Shown: positions 15,037 through 23,098 of the stretch, one piece after another
Layout: the number at the start of each line of letters is the position of its first letter
How positions within the stretch are numbered: position 1 is the stretch's first letter
Source: DASZIT01 sp052143315
Lineage (GTDB): Bacteria; Actinomycetota; Acidimicrobiia; Acidimicrobiales; RAAP-2
Direction: 5' to 3'
DNA length: 26,728 nucleotides
Assembly: GCA_052143315.1 (NCBI GenBank)
Contig: JBKQTE010000072.1
Coordinates: forward strand, 1 to 26,728
Notes under the pieces: model-generated
Told to the model about the DNA's origin: nothing
Databases searched by the model: none
What the model saw: the letters and a program-made list of their open reading frames with translations, nothing else
Made by a program: the position numbers and the translations under genes

Positions 15037-15804
15037 CTACTCGTCGAGAAGGTCGGGGTGCTGCTCGACGATCCAGTCGTAGAGGGGCTGGAACTGCCGC
15101 CACCCGACGCCGTGCCCCCCGGTCTGGCCGAACGTCGTCTTCGCCACGACCGGGTCGATCAGGACGGGGGTGCCGGCCCCCTCGGCCATCAGCTGGGCCT
15201 GGCACGTGCGCTCCATCGTGACGAACCACCAGGCCGCCTCGTCGACGGTGCGGCCCACGGTCAGCAGACCGTGGTTCGACAGGATGGCCGCCTTGCACCC
15301 GCCCAGGGCCTGGGCGATGCGCTTGCCCTCCTCGAGGTCGAGCACGGCTCCGGTGTAGTCCTCGAAGACGACGTGGTCCCCGTAGAACGCGCAGGCGTCC
15401 TGGGTGAGCGGGTCGAGCGGGCGCCGCAGTGATGACCACGCTTTGCCGTACACCGAGTGGGAGTGGGCAGCGGAGACGACGTCGGGGCGGGCCGCGTGGA
15501 TCTGGGAGTGGATCACGAAGGCCGCCTTGTTCACCGGCCAGGAGCCCTCGACGACCTCGCCCCGGTCGTTGACGAGGAGGAGGTCCCGCACCCGGATCTG
15601 CTTGAAGTTCATGCCGAGGGGATTGACCCAGAAGTGGTCCGTCCGCTCGGGGTCCCGCGCGGTGATGTGCCCGGCCGTGCCCTCGTCGAAGCCGAAGTGC
15701 CCGAAGATCCGGAACGCGGCGGCCAGCCGCTGCTTGCGGTGGGTGCGTTCCTTCTCCACGGTGTCAAACGTCGGGAACGTGTGCGGGGTGCGGTCGGACG
15801 CCAT
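15037..15804 (-). CDS. Class II aldolase/adducin family protein
   Basis: This 255-residue protein has the class II aldolase pattern: FRIFGHFGFDEGTAGHITAR, FWVNPLGMNFKQI, the zinc histidines H114 and H116 in AAHSHSVYG, and H178 in ILSNHGLLTVG. Typical reactions are retro-aldol cleavage of sugar phosphates or 2-oxo-hydroxy acids; this subgroup is often found in catabolic clusters with unknown substrate, sometimes as a decarboxylase or epimerase. The ATG at 15804 follows TACGAT by only 6 bases, so the transcript may start at the ATG (leaderless). The open frame beyond this ATG up to 16497 only runs antisense to the acyl-CoA dehydrogenase. The gene is divergent from the acyl-CoA dehydrogenase across operator C. 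Confidence 0.9.
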   Translation of the reverse strand: MASDRTPHTFPTFDTVEKERTHRKQRLAAAFRIFGHFGFDEGTAGHITARDPERTDHFWVNPLGMNFKQIRVRDLLLVNDRGEVVEGSWPVNKAAFVIHSQIHAARPDVVSAAHSHSVYGKAWSSLRRPLDPLTQDACAFYGDHVVFEDYTGAVLDLEEGKRIAQALGGCKAAILSNHGLLTVGRTVDEAAWWFVTMERTCQAQLMAEGAGTPVLIDPVVAKTTFGQTGGHGVGWRQFQPLYDWIVEQHPDLLDE

Positions 15805-15833
15805 GACCCGATCGTACCGCCCGCGTCCGCAGC

Positions 15834-15849
15834 TGTACCGGTCGGTCCA
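15834..15849. promoter_or_regulatory. TetR-type operator C (aldolase / acyl-CoA dehydrogenase divergent promoter)
   Basis: TGTACCG-GT-CGGTCCA, an inverted repeat with 6 of 7 matching positions per arm. It is followed one base later by TAGGAT (15851-15856), a -10 box for the acyl-CoA dehydrogenase. A protein bound here would block that promoter and lies just upstream of the aldolase-like gene start. Confidence 0.7.
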
Positions 15850-15850
15850 A

Positions 15851-15856
15851 TAGGAT
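15851..15856 (+). promoter_or_regulatory. -10 box of a probably leaderless acyl-CoA dehydrogenase transcript
   Basis: TAGGAT ends 6 bases before the ATG at 15863, so the expected transcript start falls on or next to the start codon. No Shine-Dalgarno sequence is visible before this ATG, which fits leaderless initiation, common in actinobacteria. Confidence 0.45.
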
Positions 15857-15862
15857 CGGGCG

Positions 15863-17011
<1,149 letters not shown>

Positions 17012-17048
17012 AGGAAACGGCGCCGGTGACCCGGAGCGTGTCGTCCGG

Positions 17049-19040
17049 TCAGACGGCAGCCAGCCGGCGGATGGCGTCGGCGATGTCGTCACGGTCGGGG
17101 AGCCAGGCCCGCTCGAGGTCGGGCGAGTAGGGCGCCGGGCTCGCCGCCGCCCCGACCCGCTGGATCGGCGCATCGAGATCCCAGAACGCCTCCCTGGCCA
17201 CGGTGGCGGCGACCTCCGCGCCGATGCCGAAGGGGACGACGGCCTCGTGGGCGATGAGGATCCGACCGGTCTTGTGCACCGACTCCAGGATCGGCACGAC
17301 GTCGAGGGGGGCCACCGTCCGCAGGTCGACCACCTCGACGGAGATCCCCTCCCCCGCCAACCGCTCGGCGGCCGCCACCGCCTCATGGACCATCCGCGAG
17401 ACCGAGACGACCGTGACGTCCGTTCCGGGACGGACCACCGCGGACCTGCCGATCGGCAGCACGTGGTCGGCCGGCGGCCTCGGGCCCTTCATGCCGTAGA
17501 GCAGCCGGTTCTCGATGAAGATCACCGGGTTGGGGTCCTGGACGGCGGCGCGAAGCAGGCCGTAGGTGTCGGCCGGGGTCGAGGGCATCACCACGGTGAG
17601 CCCCGGGACGTGGGCCAACAGCGCCTCGAGGCTCTGCGAGTGCTGACTGCCCGAGGAGCGCCCGGCCCCGAACTGGGTCCGGACGGTCAGCGCCATTTCG
17701 GCGGCCCCGCCTGTCATGAACGGCAGCTTGGCCGCCTGGTTGAGCAGCTGGTCGAAGCAGACGCCGACGAAGTCGAGGTACATCAGCTCGACCACCGGGT
17801 GCATCCCGGCCATAGCGGCACCGACGCCCAGTCCCATAATGGCCGTCTCCGAGATCGGCGTGTCGCGCACCCTGTCGCCGAAGCGGTCGCGGAGGCCCCG
17901 GGTGAGCCCGAAGACGTTGCCCCCCTCCCCCACGTCGATGCCGGCCACGAACACCCGGTCGTCCTCGGCGAGCTCGGCTTCGAGCGCGTCGTGGACAGCG
18001 TCCATCGTACGGAACACCGGGGCGTCGGCGGGCGGCGGCTGCGGCTCGTCCCGCACCGGCCTCGTCCGCAGGACGAACTCGGTCACGGTGGCCGCGTCCG
18101 GGGCGGCCAGTCGCCGTGCCTCATCGACGGCGGCGTCGAGGTCGTCGGACACCGACGACTCCAGCGCCTTCAGCTCGTCGTCGCCGATTCCGGCCTCTCG
18201 AAGCCGGGACTCGTGCGCGAGGAGCGGGTCACGGGCCTTCCACTCCTGGACCTCCTCGGCGGTGCGGTAGCGCTCGGGATCGCCCTCGTAGTGGCCGTGC
18301 CAGCGGAACGTGGTGGCCTCGACCACGGCGGGACCTCCGCCGGACCGCACGGTGGTGACGACGTCCTCCATGGCTGCCGTCGTGGCCACGACGTCGTTAC
18401 CGTCGACGGCGACGTAGGGGATGCCGTACCCGGCGGCCCGGCGCTCGAGGGGCGCCCCGTGCTGCGTCGACGCGTGCGAGAACTCGGCATACCCGTTGTT
18501 CTCGCAGAAGAAGACCACCGGCAGCTGCCACACGGCGGCAAGGTTCATCGCCTCGTGGAATGCGCCCTGCGCTGGCGCTCCGTCGCCGAAGAACGCCACG
18601 GCGACGACGCCGTCGGCGCGGAGCTGGGACGCCGCCGCCGCTCCCACGGCGATCGGCACCCCGGCGGCAACGATCCCGTTGGCCCCGAAGATGCCGATCC
18701 TCGGGTCGGCGATGTGCATCGAACCGCCGCGGCCGCGGTTCGTGCCCTGGTCCTTGCCCATCAGCTCGGCGAACATCCCGAGCGGTTTGAGGCCCTTGGC
18801 CAGGCAGTGCCCGTGACCCCGATGGGTCGAGGTGATGACGTCGGTCGGGCCGAGGGGCCAGCACGCTCCCACCGCCGCCGCCTCCTGCCCGGTCGAGAGG
18901 TGGACGAACCCGGGGACTTCGCCGTCGCGGTAGAGCGCCGAGACCCGCTCCTCGAAGCCGCGGATCACCAGCATCCGGCGGTACATCTCGACGAGCTCGG
19001 CGGGCGGGCGCCCCGATCCAAAGGGCAGACGGTCGGTCAC
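17049..19040 (-). CDS. Fused E1 alpha/beta thiamine-diphosphate 2-oxoacid (acetoin-type) dehydrogenase
   Basis: This 663-residue protein joins the two E1 chains. Residues 1 to about 330 are E1 alpha, with the ThDP motif GDG (152-154) to NN (181-182), RGHGHCLAKG, and RWHGHYEGDPERYR; the GHYEGDP form resembles acetoin-dehydrogenase alpha chains more than pyruvate dehydrogenase. Residues from about 343 on are E1 beta: MDAVHDALEAEL, DTPISETAIMGLGVGAAMAG, QFGAGRSSGSQHSQSLEALL and the C-terminal transketolase-type domain. The GTG at 19040 was chosen because it precedes the first E1 alpha helix and lies about 8 bases after a TACACT -10 box, so it may be leaderless; the open frame to 19196 crosses operator D. 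No E2 lipoyl acyltransferase or E3 gene is in the window. Confidence 0.92.
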   Translation of the reverse strand: MTDRLPFGSGRPPAELVEMYRRMLVIRGFEERVSALYRDGEVPGFVHLSTGQEAAAVGACWPLGPTDVITSTHRGHGHCLAKGLKPLGMFAELMGKDQGTNRGRGGSMHIADPRIGIFGANGIVAAGVPIAVGAAAASQLRADGVVAVAFFGDGAPAQGAFHEAMNLAAVWQLPVVFFCENNGYAEFSHASTQHGAPLERRAAGYGIPYVAVDGNDVVATTAAMEDVVTTVRSGGGPAVVEATTFRWHGHYEGDPERYRTAEEVQEWKARDPLLAHESRLREAGIGDDELKALESSVSDDLDAAVDEARRLAAPDAATVTEFVLRTRPVRDEPQPPPADAPVFRTMDAVHDALEAELAEDDRVFVAGIDVGEGGNVFGLTRGLRDRFGDRVRDTPISETAIMGLGVGAAMAGMHPVVELMYLDFVGVCFDQLLNQAAKLPFMTGGAAEMALTVRTQFGAGRSSGSQHSQSLEALLAHVPGLTVVMPSTPADTYGLLRAAVQDPNPVIFIENRLLYGMKGPRPPADHVLPIGRSAVVRPGTDVTVVSVSRMVHEAVAAAERLAGEGISVEVVDLRTVAPLDVVPILESVHKTGRILIAHEAVVPFGIGAEVAATVAREAFWDLDAPIQRVGAAASPAPYSPDLERAWLPDRDDIADAIRRLAAV

Positions 19041-19049
19041 GGTCTGTAG

Positions 19050-19065
19050 TGTACTGGTCGGTACA
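19050..19065. promoter_or_regulatory. TetR-type operator D (E1 dehydrogenase / SDR divergent promoter)
   Basis: TGTACTG-GT-CGGTACA, an inverted repeat with 6 of 7 matching positions per arm and the best copy of the shared box. It overlaps TACACT (19053-19048), a -10 box for the E1 gene on the minus strand, and TACAAT (19062-19067), a -10 box for the rightward SDR. Confidence 0.72.
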
Positions 19066-19080
19066 ATGGACAGGAGAGCG

Positions 19081-19128
19081 ATGTCCCATCTCATGAAGGC
19101 GTGCCGATCACGTCCGAAGTCGCCATGA
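19081..19128 (+). CDS. Possible 15-residue leader peptide overlapping the SDR gene
   Basis: ATG at 19081, with AGGAG 4 bases upstream, encodes MSHLMKACRSRPKSP and stops at TGA 19126-19128, overlapping the SDR start codon as ATGA. The SDR itself lacks a good ribosome-binding site, so translation may depend on this upstream ORF. Its basic, Ser/Lys/Arg-rich content gives no attenuator-type codon run. Confidence 0.4.
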   Translation: MSHLMKACRSRPKSP

Positions 19129-19871
19129 CGACGCCGCGACGGGTCGTCGTGATCACCGGGGCCGGTGGGGCGCTCGGTGCCGCGATCTCGCACCACCTGG
19201 CGGGCGAGCCCGATACCGACCTCATGCTGAGCGACCTCAGCGCCGAGTCACTCGATGCCACCGTCGCCGGGCTGCCCAGCGCGCAGGGCGGGGTTGAGAC
19301 GGCCCTGGCCGACGTCAGCGACGCCGACCAGGTCGAGTCCGTGATCACCCTGGCGGTCGAGCGCTTCGGCCGCCTCGACGTGCTGATCTCCAACGCCGGC
19401 GTGCTCTCGGCCAACGGCCGGATCCACAACCTCGCCACCGAAGAGTGGGAGCGCGTCTTCCGGATCAACGTCCTCGGTGCCGTCAACGGCATCCGTGCCG
19501 CCGTGGGGGTCATGCGCCCGCAGCGGTCGGGGTCCATCGTGCTCACCGCGTCGGTCTCCGGACTGACCGCCTGGTCGCACGCCGCTCCGTACTGCGCGAC
19601 GAAGGCGGCGGTGATCCAGCTGGCCAAGGTCGCCGCCGTCGAGTACGCCCGCGACGGCATCCGCGTCAACTGCGTGTGCCCGGGATCGTTCCTCTCCGCC
19701 ATCCACGACGACCTCCCGCCGGAGGCGGTCGATGCCATCGCCCAGCGGCACCCTCTGGGGCTCGGGTCGGCCGACGACCTGGTCGGCGCCTACTCGTACC
19801 TGGCGGGTGACGGCTCGCGCTGGACGACCGGCTCGGCCATGGTCGTCGACGGCGGCTACTCGGCGCCCTGA
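19125..19871 (+). CDS. Short-chain dehydrogenase/reductase
   Basis: This 248-residue classical SDR has TGAGGALG, ISNAG, ASVSGLTAWSHAAPYCATKAA (catalytic Tyr and Lys) and VNCVCPGSF, ending WTTGSAMVVDGGYSAP. It would oxidise a hydroxyl or reduce a carbonyl using NAD(P). The start ATG at 19125 was preferred over an in-frame GTG at 19101: it leaves a short MTTPRRVVVITG N-terminus and overlaps the stop of a leader ORF that has a good ribosome-binding site. It is divergent from the E1 gene across operator D, and its last 16 bases overlap the convergent TetR gene. Confidence 0.9.
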   Translation: MTTPRRVVVITGAGGALGAAISHHLAGEPDTDLMLSDLSAESLDATVAGLPSAQGGVETALADVSDADQVESVITLAVERFGRLDVLISNAGVLSANGRIHNLATEEWERVFRINVLGAVNGIRAAVGVMRPQRSGSIVLTASVSGLTAWSHAAPYCATKAAVIQLAKVAAVEYARDGIRVNCVCPGSFLSAIHDDLPPEAVDAIAQRHPLGLGSADDLVGAYSYLAGDGSRWTTGSAMVVDGGYSAP

Positions 19872-20509
19872 GCCGGGTCCGACCCCCGCTCGTCGGTCGT
19901 CGTGGCAACCCCGCGCATGAAGATCTCGGCGAACGGTTTGGCCACGTCGCGGGCTGACAGCGGCCCCCCTGACTTCAGCCACAGGTAGGTGTAGTTGTGC
20001 ATGCCCAGCCAGGCCAGGGCGGTCAGCCTCGGGTCCAGCGGGCGGAACTCGCCCGTGTCGACGCCGGACCGGAAGACCGCCTCGACCCGACGCTCGTACT
20101 CGCGTCGCCGGCCCTGGAACCGCTTGGCCCGCTCGCCGGTGAGCGCCGGGAACTCGTGGAGGAACACCCAGACGTGGTCGGGGTGGCGATGGATCACGTC
20201 GAGCAGCTCGTCGCCGAGCATGGCCAGCTGTTGCGACGGCGTACCGCCCGCCTCGGCGACGCGTTCGGCGCCGAGCATAACCTCGTCCATCACCCGGTCG
20301 TGGATGGCCACGAGGAGCGCTTCCTTGGAGCCGATGTAGTGGTACAGGGCGCCCTTGCCGAGGTCGTTAGCGACACACAGCTCGTTGATGCCCGTGGCGT
20401 GGTAGCCGCGCCGGGCGAACACCCTCGCCGACGTGTCGATGATCGACTGGCGACGCACCTCCCGCTTGCTCGGGCCTGGAGAACCGCTGATCGCGTCGAC
20501 CCGTACCAT
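19856..20509 (-). CDS. TetR-family regulator (KstR2/TetR_C_24-like), candidate regulator of the TGTACCG boxes
   Basis: This 217-residue protein has an N-terminal TetR helix-turn-helix (REVRRQSIIDTSARVFARRGYHATGINELCVANDLGKGALYHYIGSKEALL) and a C-terminal ligand domain with YERRVEAVFRSGVDTGEF, LGMHNYTYLWLKSGGPLSARDVAKPF, resembling the KstR2/FadR-like group that senses acyl-CoAs. The ATG at 20509 has a GAGGTGA sequence directly upstream. It is the TetR gene nearest to the four TGTACCG palindromes (the closest at 19050) and the second TetR gene has a different operator, so this one is the best candidate for those boxes. The gap upstream of the gene does not contain the box, so autoregulation is not evident. 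Pairing of regulator and box is inference. Confidence 0.9.
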   Translation of the reverse strand: MVRVDAISGSPGPSKREVRRQSIIDTSARVFARRGYHATGINELCVANDLGKGALYHYIGSKEALLVAIHDRVMDEVMLGAERVAEAGGTPSQQLAMLGDELLDVIHRHPDHVWVFLHEFPALTGERAKRFQGRRREYERRVEAVFRSGVDTGEFRPLDPRLTALAWLGMHNYTYLWLKSGGPLSARDVAKPFAEIFMRGVATTTDERGSDPAQGAE

Positions 20510-20741
20510 TCACCTCGACGCTAGCAAGAGGCCCCCGGCGGAGCCACCACCTGCCAGGCGGGACTGGGGCCTCCGACCTGCCCCGTCGCGCCCGGACCGG
20601 GTCACCCGCACGACGCCGACGGATCCGGTGGTTACTAGGATGACTCGCCGGTGACAGGCCCACGCGCGTCGGACACCCGACCGTCGACCGGGCGCGAGAT
20701 TCGGAGCACGCGATGAGAACCCGGACGGACGAGGGCCGACC
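20510..20741. other. Divergent region between TetR gene and acyl-CoA synthetase
   Basis: This 232-base gap has no TGTACCG box. TAGGAT at 20636-20641 could be a -10 box for the rightward genes, without a clear -35 box. A short ORF with a GGAG site lies at 20713-20745. Other frames here are short and without family features. Confidence 0.4.
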
Positions 20742-20745
20742 ATGA
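20713..20745 (+). CDS. Possible 10-residue leader peptide overlapping the acyl-CoA synthetase gene
   Basis: ATG at 20713, with GGAG 6 bases upstream (20703-20706), encodes MRTRTDEGRP and stops at TGA 20743-20745, overlapping the ATG of the next gene as ATGA. The downstream gene also has its own GAGGG site inside this ORF, so the two may be translated together. A chance frame remains possible. Confidence 0.35.
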   Translation: MRTRTDEGRP

Positions 20746-22280
20746 CGTCCACGACGCCGACCTCCGGCGACCTGAACTGGTTCGCCGTCCTGGCCCACCA
20801 CGCTGCCCGCTCCCCCGACAAGGTGATGACGGTGTTCGAGGGCGAGGAGACCACCTACGGCGAGATGGCCCGCCGCAGCCGGGCGCTGGCCGCCGGACTG
20901 CACGATCGCGGTGTCGGCCGCGGCGACGTGGTCGGCCTCCTGGCCTACAACTGCCCGGAGTTCCTGGAGACCGTCTTCGCCGCCAACTACCTCGGCGCCG
21001 TCGCCATGCCGATCAACTGGCGGCTCGCCGCGCCCGAGGTCCGGTACATCCTCGAGCACTCCCGGGCCCGCGTGCTCGTATGCGACGAGGCGCTCGTCGG
21101 CCTGGGTACCGACGCCACGGACGGCCTGGAGCCCGCGGTGGTCCGGGCCTGTGTGGTACCCACCGGCCCTGCCGGATGGACGACGTTCGGGGACCTCCAC
21201 GGCGACGGTGACGGCGTGGAACGGGTCGCGGTGGCCGCCGACAACATCCACCGCCTCATGTACACATCCGGAACCACGGGTCGCCCCAAGGGCGTCATGA
21301 TCACCCACGCCAACCTGGCGTGGAAGAACCTGGCGCACATCATCGAGTTCGGCTTCACGGGGGCCGACCTGGGACTCGCGTGCGGTCCGCTCTACCACGT
21401 CGGCGCGCTGGACCTCACGACCACGTCGCTGATTGCTGCCGGCGCCACGGTGATCATCCACCGGTCGTTCGACGCCGCCGCCGTGGTGGAGGAACTCGAG
21501 CGGTCCCAGGTGTCCACGGTCTGGCTGGCCCCCGCCATGGTGAATGCCATCATGGCGCTGCCCGACGTCGGGGGGCACGACCTGTCGTCAGTCCGGCTGA
21601 TCATCAACGGTGGCGAGAAGATGCCCATCCCGCTCATCGAGCGGATCCAGCGCACGTTCCCCTCGGCCTGGTTCGCCGACGCGTACGGGCTCACCGAGAC
21701 GGTCTCGGGTGACACCTTCCTCGACCGGGACAGCATCATCACCAAGCTCGGGAGCGTCGGACGCCCGTGCCTCTACCTCGAGCTCGAGATCTGGGACGAG
21801 CGGGGCGGGTCGGTGCCGCCGGGCACCAGCGGCGAGATCGTCATGCGCGGGCCCAAGGTGTTCCCCGGCTACTGGCGGGACCCGGAGGCGACCGCCGCGG
21901 CGTTCGCCGGCGGCTGGTTCCACACCGGGGACATCGGCGTCCGCGACGAGGACGGCTACCTCTTCATCGTCGACCGCCTCAAGGACATGATCGTGTCGGG
22001 CGGGGAGAACATCGCCAGCTCCGAGGTCGAGCGGGTCCTCTACGAGCACGCATCGGTCCTCGAGGCCGCTGTCGTGGGCCGCCCCGACGACCGGTGGGGC
22101 GAGACCCCGGTGGCCTTCGTGGTGGTGCGCGACGGCGCCGAGGTGACAGCCGAGGAGCTCGTCGAGCACTGCCGGGCCCGGCTGGCACGCTACAAGGTCC
22201 CGAGGGAGGTCACCTTCCTCGACGCGCTGCCACGCAACCCGTCCGGCAAGGTGCTCAAGCGCGAGCTCCGGGCCGGGTGA
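20742..22280 (+). CDS. Acyl-CoA synthetase (AMP-forming, ANL superfamily)
   Basis: This 512-residue enzyme has the phosphate-binding loop YTSGTTGRPKG, GPLYHVGALD, the adenylate motif YGLTETVSGD, GWFHTGDIGVRDEDGYLFIVDRLKDMI and the C-terminal catalytic lysine in NPSGKVLKREL. It would activate a carboxylic acid to its acyl-CoA with ATP and CoA, probably the entry step for the pathway; FadD3-like synthetases of ring-derived acids have a similar make-up, but the substrate is not readable. The ATG at 20742 has GAGGG about 7 bases upstream and overlaps a short leader ORF. It is divergent from one TetR gene and convergent with another. Confidence 0.95.
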   Translation: MTSTTPTSGDLNWFAVLAHHAARSPDKVMTVFEGEETTYGEMARRSRALAAGLHDRGVGRGDVVGLLAYNCPEFLETVFAANYLGAVAMPINWRLAAPEVRYILEHSRARVLVCDEALVGLGTDATDGLEPAVVRACVVPTGPAGWTTFGDLHGDGDGVERVAVAADNIHRLMYTSGTTGRPKGVMITHANLAWKNLAHIIEFGFTGADLGLACGPLYHVGALDLTTTSLIAAGATVIIHRSFDAAAVVEELERSQVSTVWLAPAMVNAIMALPDVGGHDLSSVRLIINGGEKMPIPLIERIQRTFPSAWFADAYGLTETVSGDTFLDRDSIITKLGSVGRPCLYLELEIWDERGGSVPPGTSGEIVMRGPKVFPGYWRDPEATAAAFAGGWFHTGDIGVRDEDGYLFIVDRLKDMIVSGGENIASSEVERVLYEHASVLEAAVVGRPDDRWGETPVAFVVVRDGAEVTAEELVEHCRARLARYKVPREVTFLDALPRNPSGKVLKRELRAG

Positions 22281-22342
22281 CCAGCTCGACCGCCCGCTGA
22301 GCACCGCACCCCGTCCCGCCCCGGGGCAGATCCCGGACACAC

Positions 22343-22933
22343 CTAGGGCGTGGCACCCCGTCCGGAATCGTCCAGGATGCGCGCAACCAGGGCCCGCGTC
22401 TCGGCATGGCCGGCGGCGACCCCCAGCGACTCCTCCAGCACCAGGATCTGCGCGACGCTCGTCATGACGGTCATGACGGCGATCGGTGGGAACCGGTCGG
22501 TGTCGATGCCCTGCTCCTCCATCACCGCGGCCAGGGCGTCCGCCTGCCTGGCGCGGAAGAGCTCCGCGTAGCGGGCGATCTCCGACCGGATGGACTTGCG
22601 GTGGTTGGCCAGGGCCACGAACTCCATGGTCAGCGCGGTGCTCGTCGGATCGTCACCGAACGCCCAGAGCGCACGGAGGGGCTGCCCGGAATCCAGGGCC
22701 TTCGTCAGGTGCTCGAGGCCGAACTCGGCACGTCGCCGGAAGGCGGCCAGGAAGAGGTCGTCCATCGTGCGGAAGTAGTAGTGCACCAGCTGCGGCTTCA
22801 GATCGGCCCGCTCCGCGACGCGCCGGGAGCTTACCGCGGCGTAGCCCTGCTCCAGCATGATCTGCTCGGTGGCGTCGAGCAGCGCGGCGCGGCTCTTCGA
22901 GTCCTCGGCGCCGATCCTGCGGTTCGAAACCAT
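22343..22933 (-). CDS. TetR-family transcriptional regulator
   Basis: This 196-residue regulator has a TetR DNA-binding domain (SKSRAALLDATEQIMLEQGYAAVSSRRVAERADLKPQLVHYYFRTMDDLFLAAF) and an all-helical ligand domain. The Y-F-R-T-M-D-D-L-F form of the helix differs clearly from the other TetR protein in this window (Y-I-G-S-K-E-A-L-L). The ATG at 22933 has AGGTGA about 8 bases upstream. It is divergent from the P450 gene, with an imperfect 24-base palindrome between them at 23055-23078, so it probably represses itself and the P450-SDR pair. Its ligand is unknown, perhaps an acyl-CoA or the P450 substrate. Confidence 0.9.
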   Translation of the reverse strand: MVSNRRIGAEDSKSRAALLDATEQIMLEQGYAAVSSRRVAERADLKPQLVHYYFRTMDDLFLAAFRRRAEFGLEHLTKALDSGQPLRALWAFGDDPTSTALTMEFVALANHRKSIRSEIARYAELFRARQADALAAVMEEQGIDTDRFPPIAVMTVMTSVAQILVLEESLGVAAGHAETRALVARILDDSGRGATP

Positions 22934-23054
22934 GTCCTGTCACCTGTTGCTCGCCCGGGGGGAGGTCGGTGCCTCCGCCCCCAGCATCCCAGAGCGACGG
23001 CCCGTGCACCCGCACCGGGCGCCGGCTGGGACCTGTTGACCCCACCTCGGGGCA

Positions 23055-23078
23055 GATGCTAAGCAAGCGCTCAGCATC
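23055..23078. promoter_or_regulatory. Palindromic operator between TetR and P450 genes
   Basis: Two arms, GATGCTaAGC (23055-23064) and GCTcAGCATC (23069-23078), pair at nine of ten positions around a 4-base centre. The core AAGCAAGCGCT resembles operators of TetR regulators of fatty-acid and sterol genes (KstR2-like AAGCAAG/CTTGCTT patterns). It ends 20 bases before the P450 start, so binding would block that promoter. Confidence 0.65.
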
Positions 23079-23098
23079 GACGACGGGAGAGCCAGGGC

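Noticed and set aside
17247..19049. 600-codon open frame on the plus strand opposite the E1 gene
   Set aside because: Antisense shadow caused by high GC at third codon positions; the minus-strand E1 domains are unmistakable.
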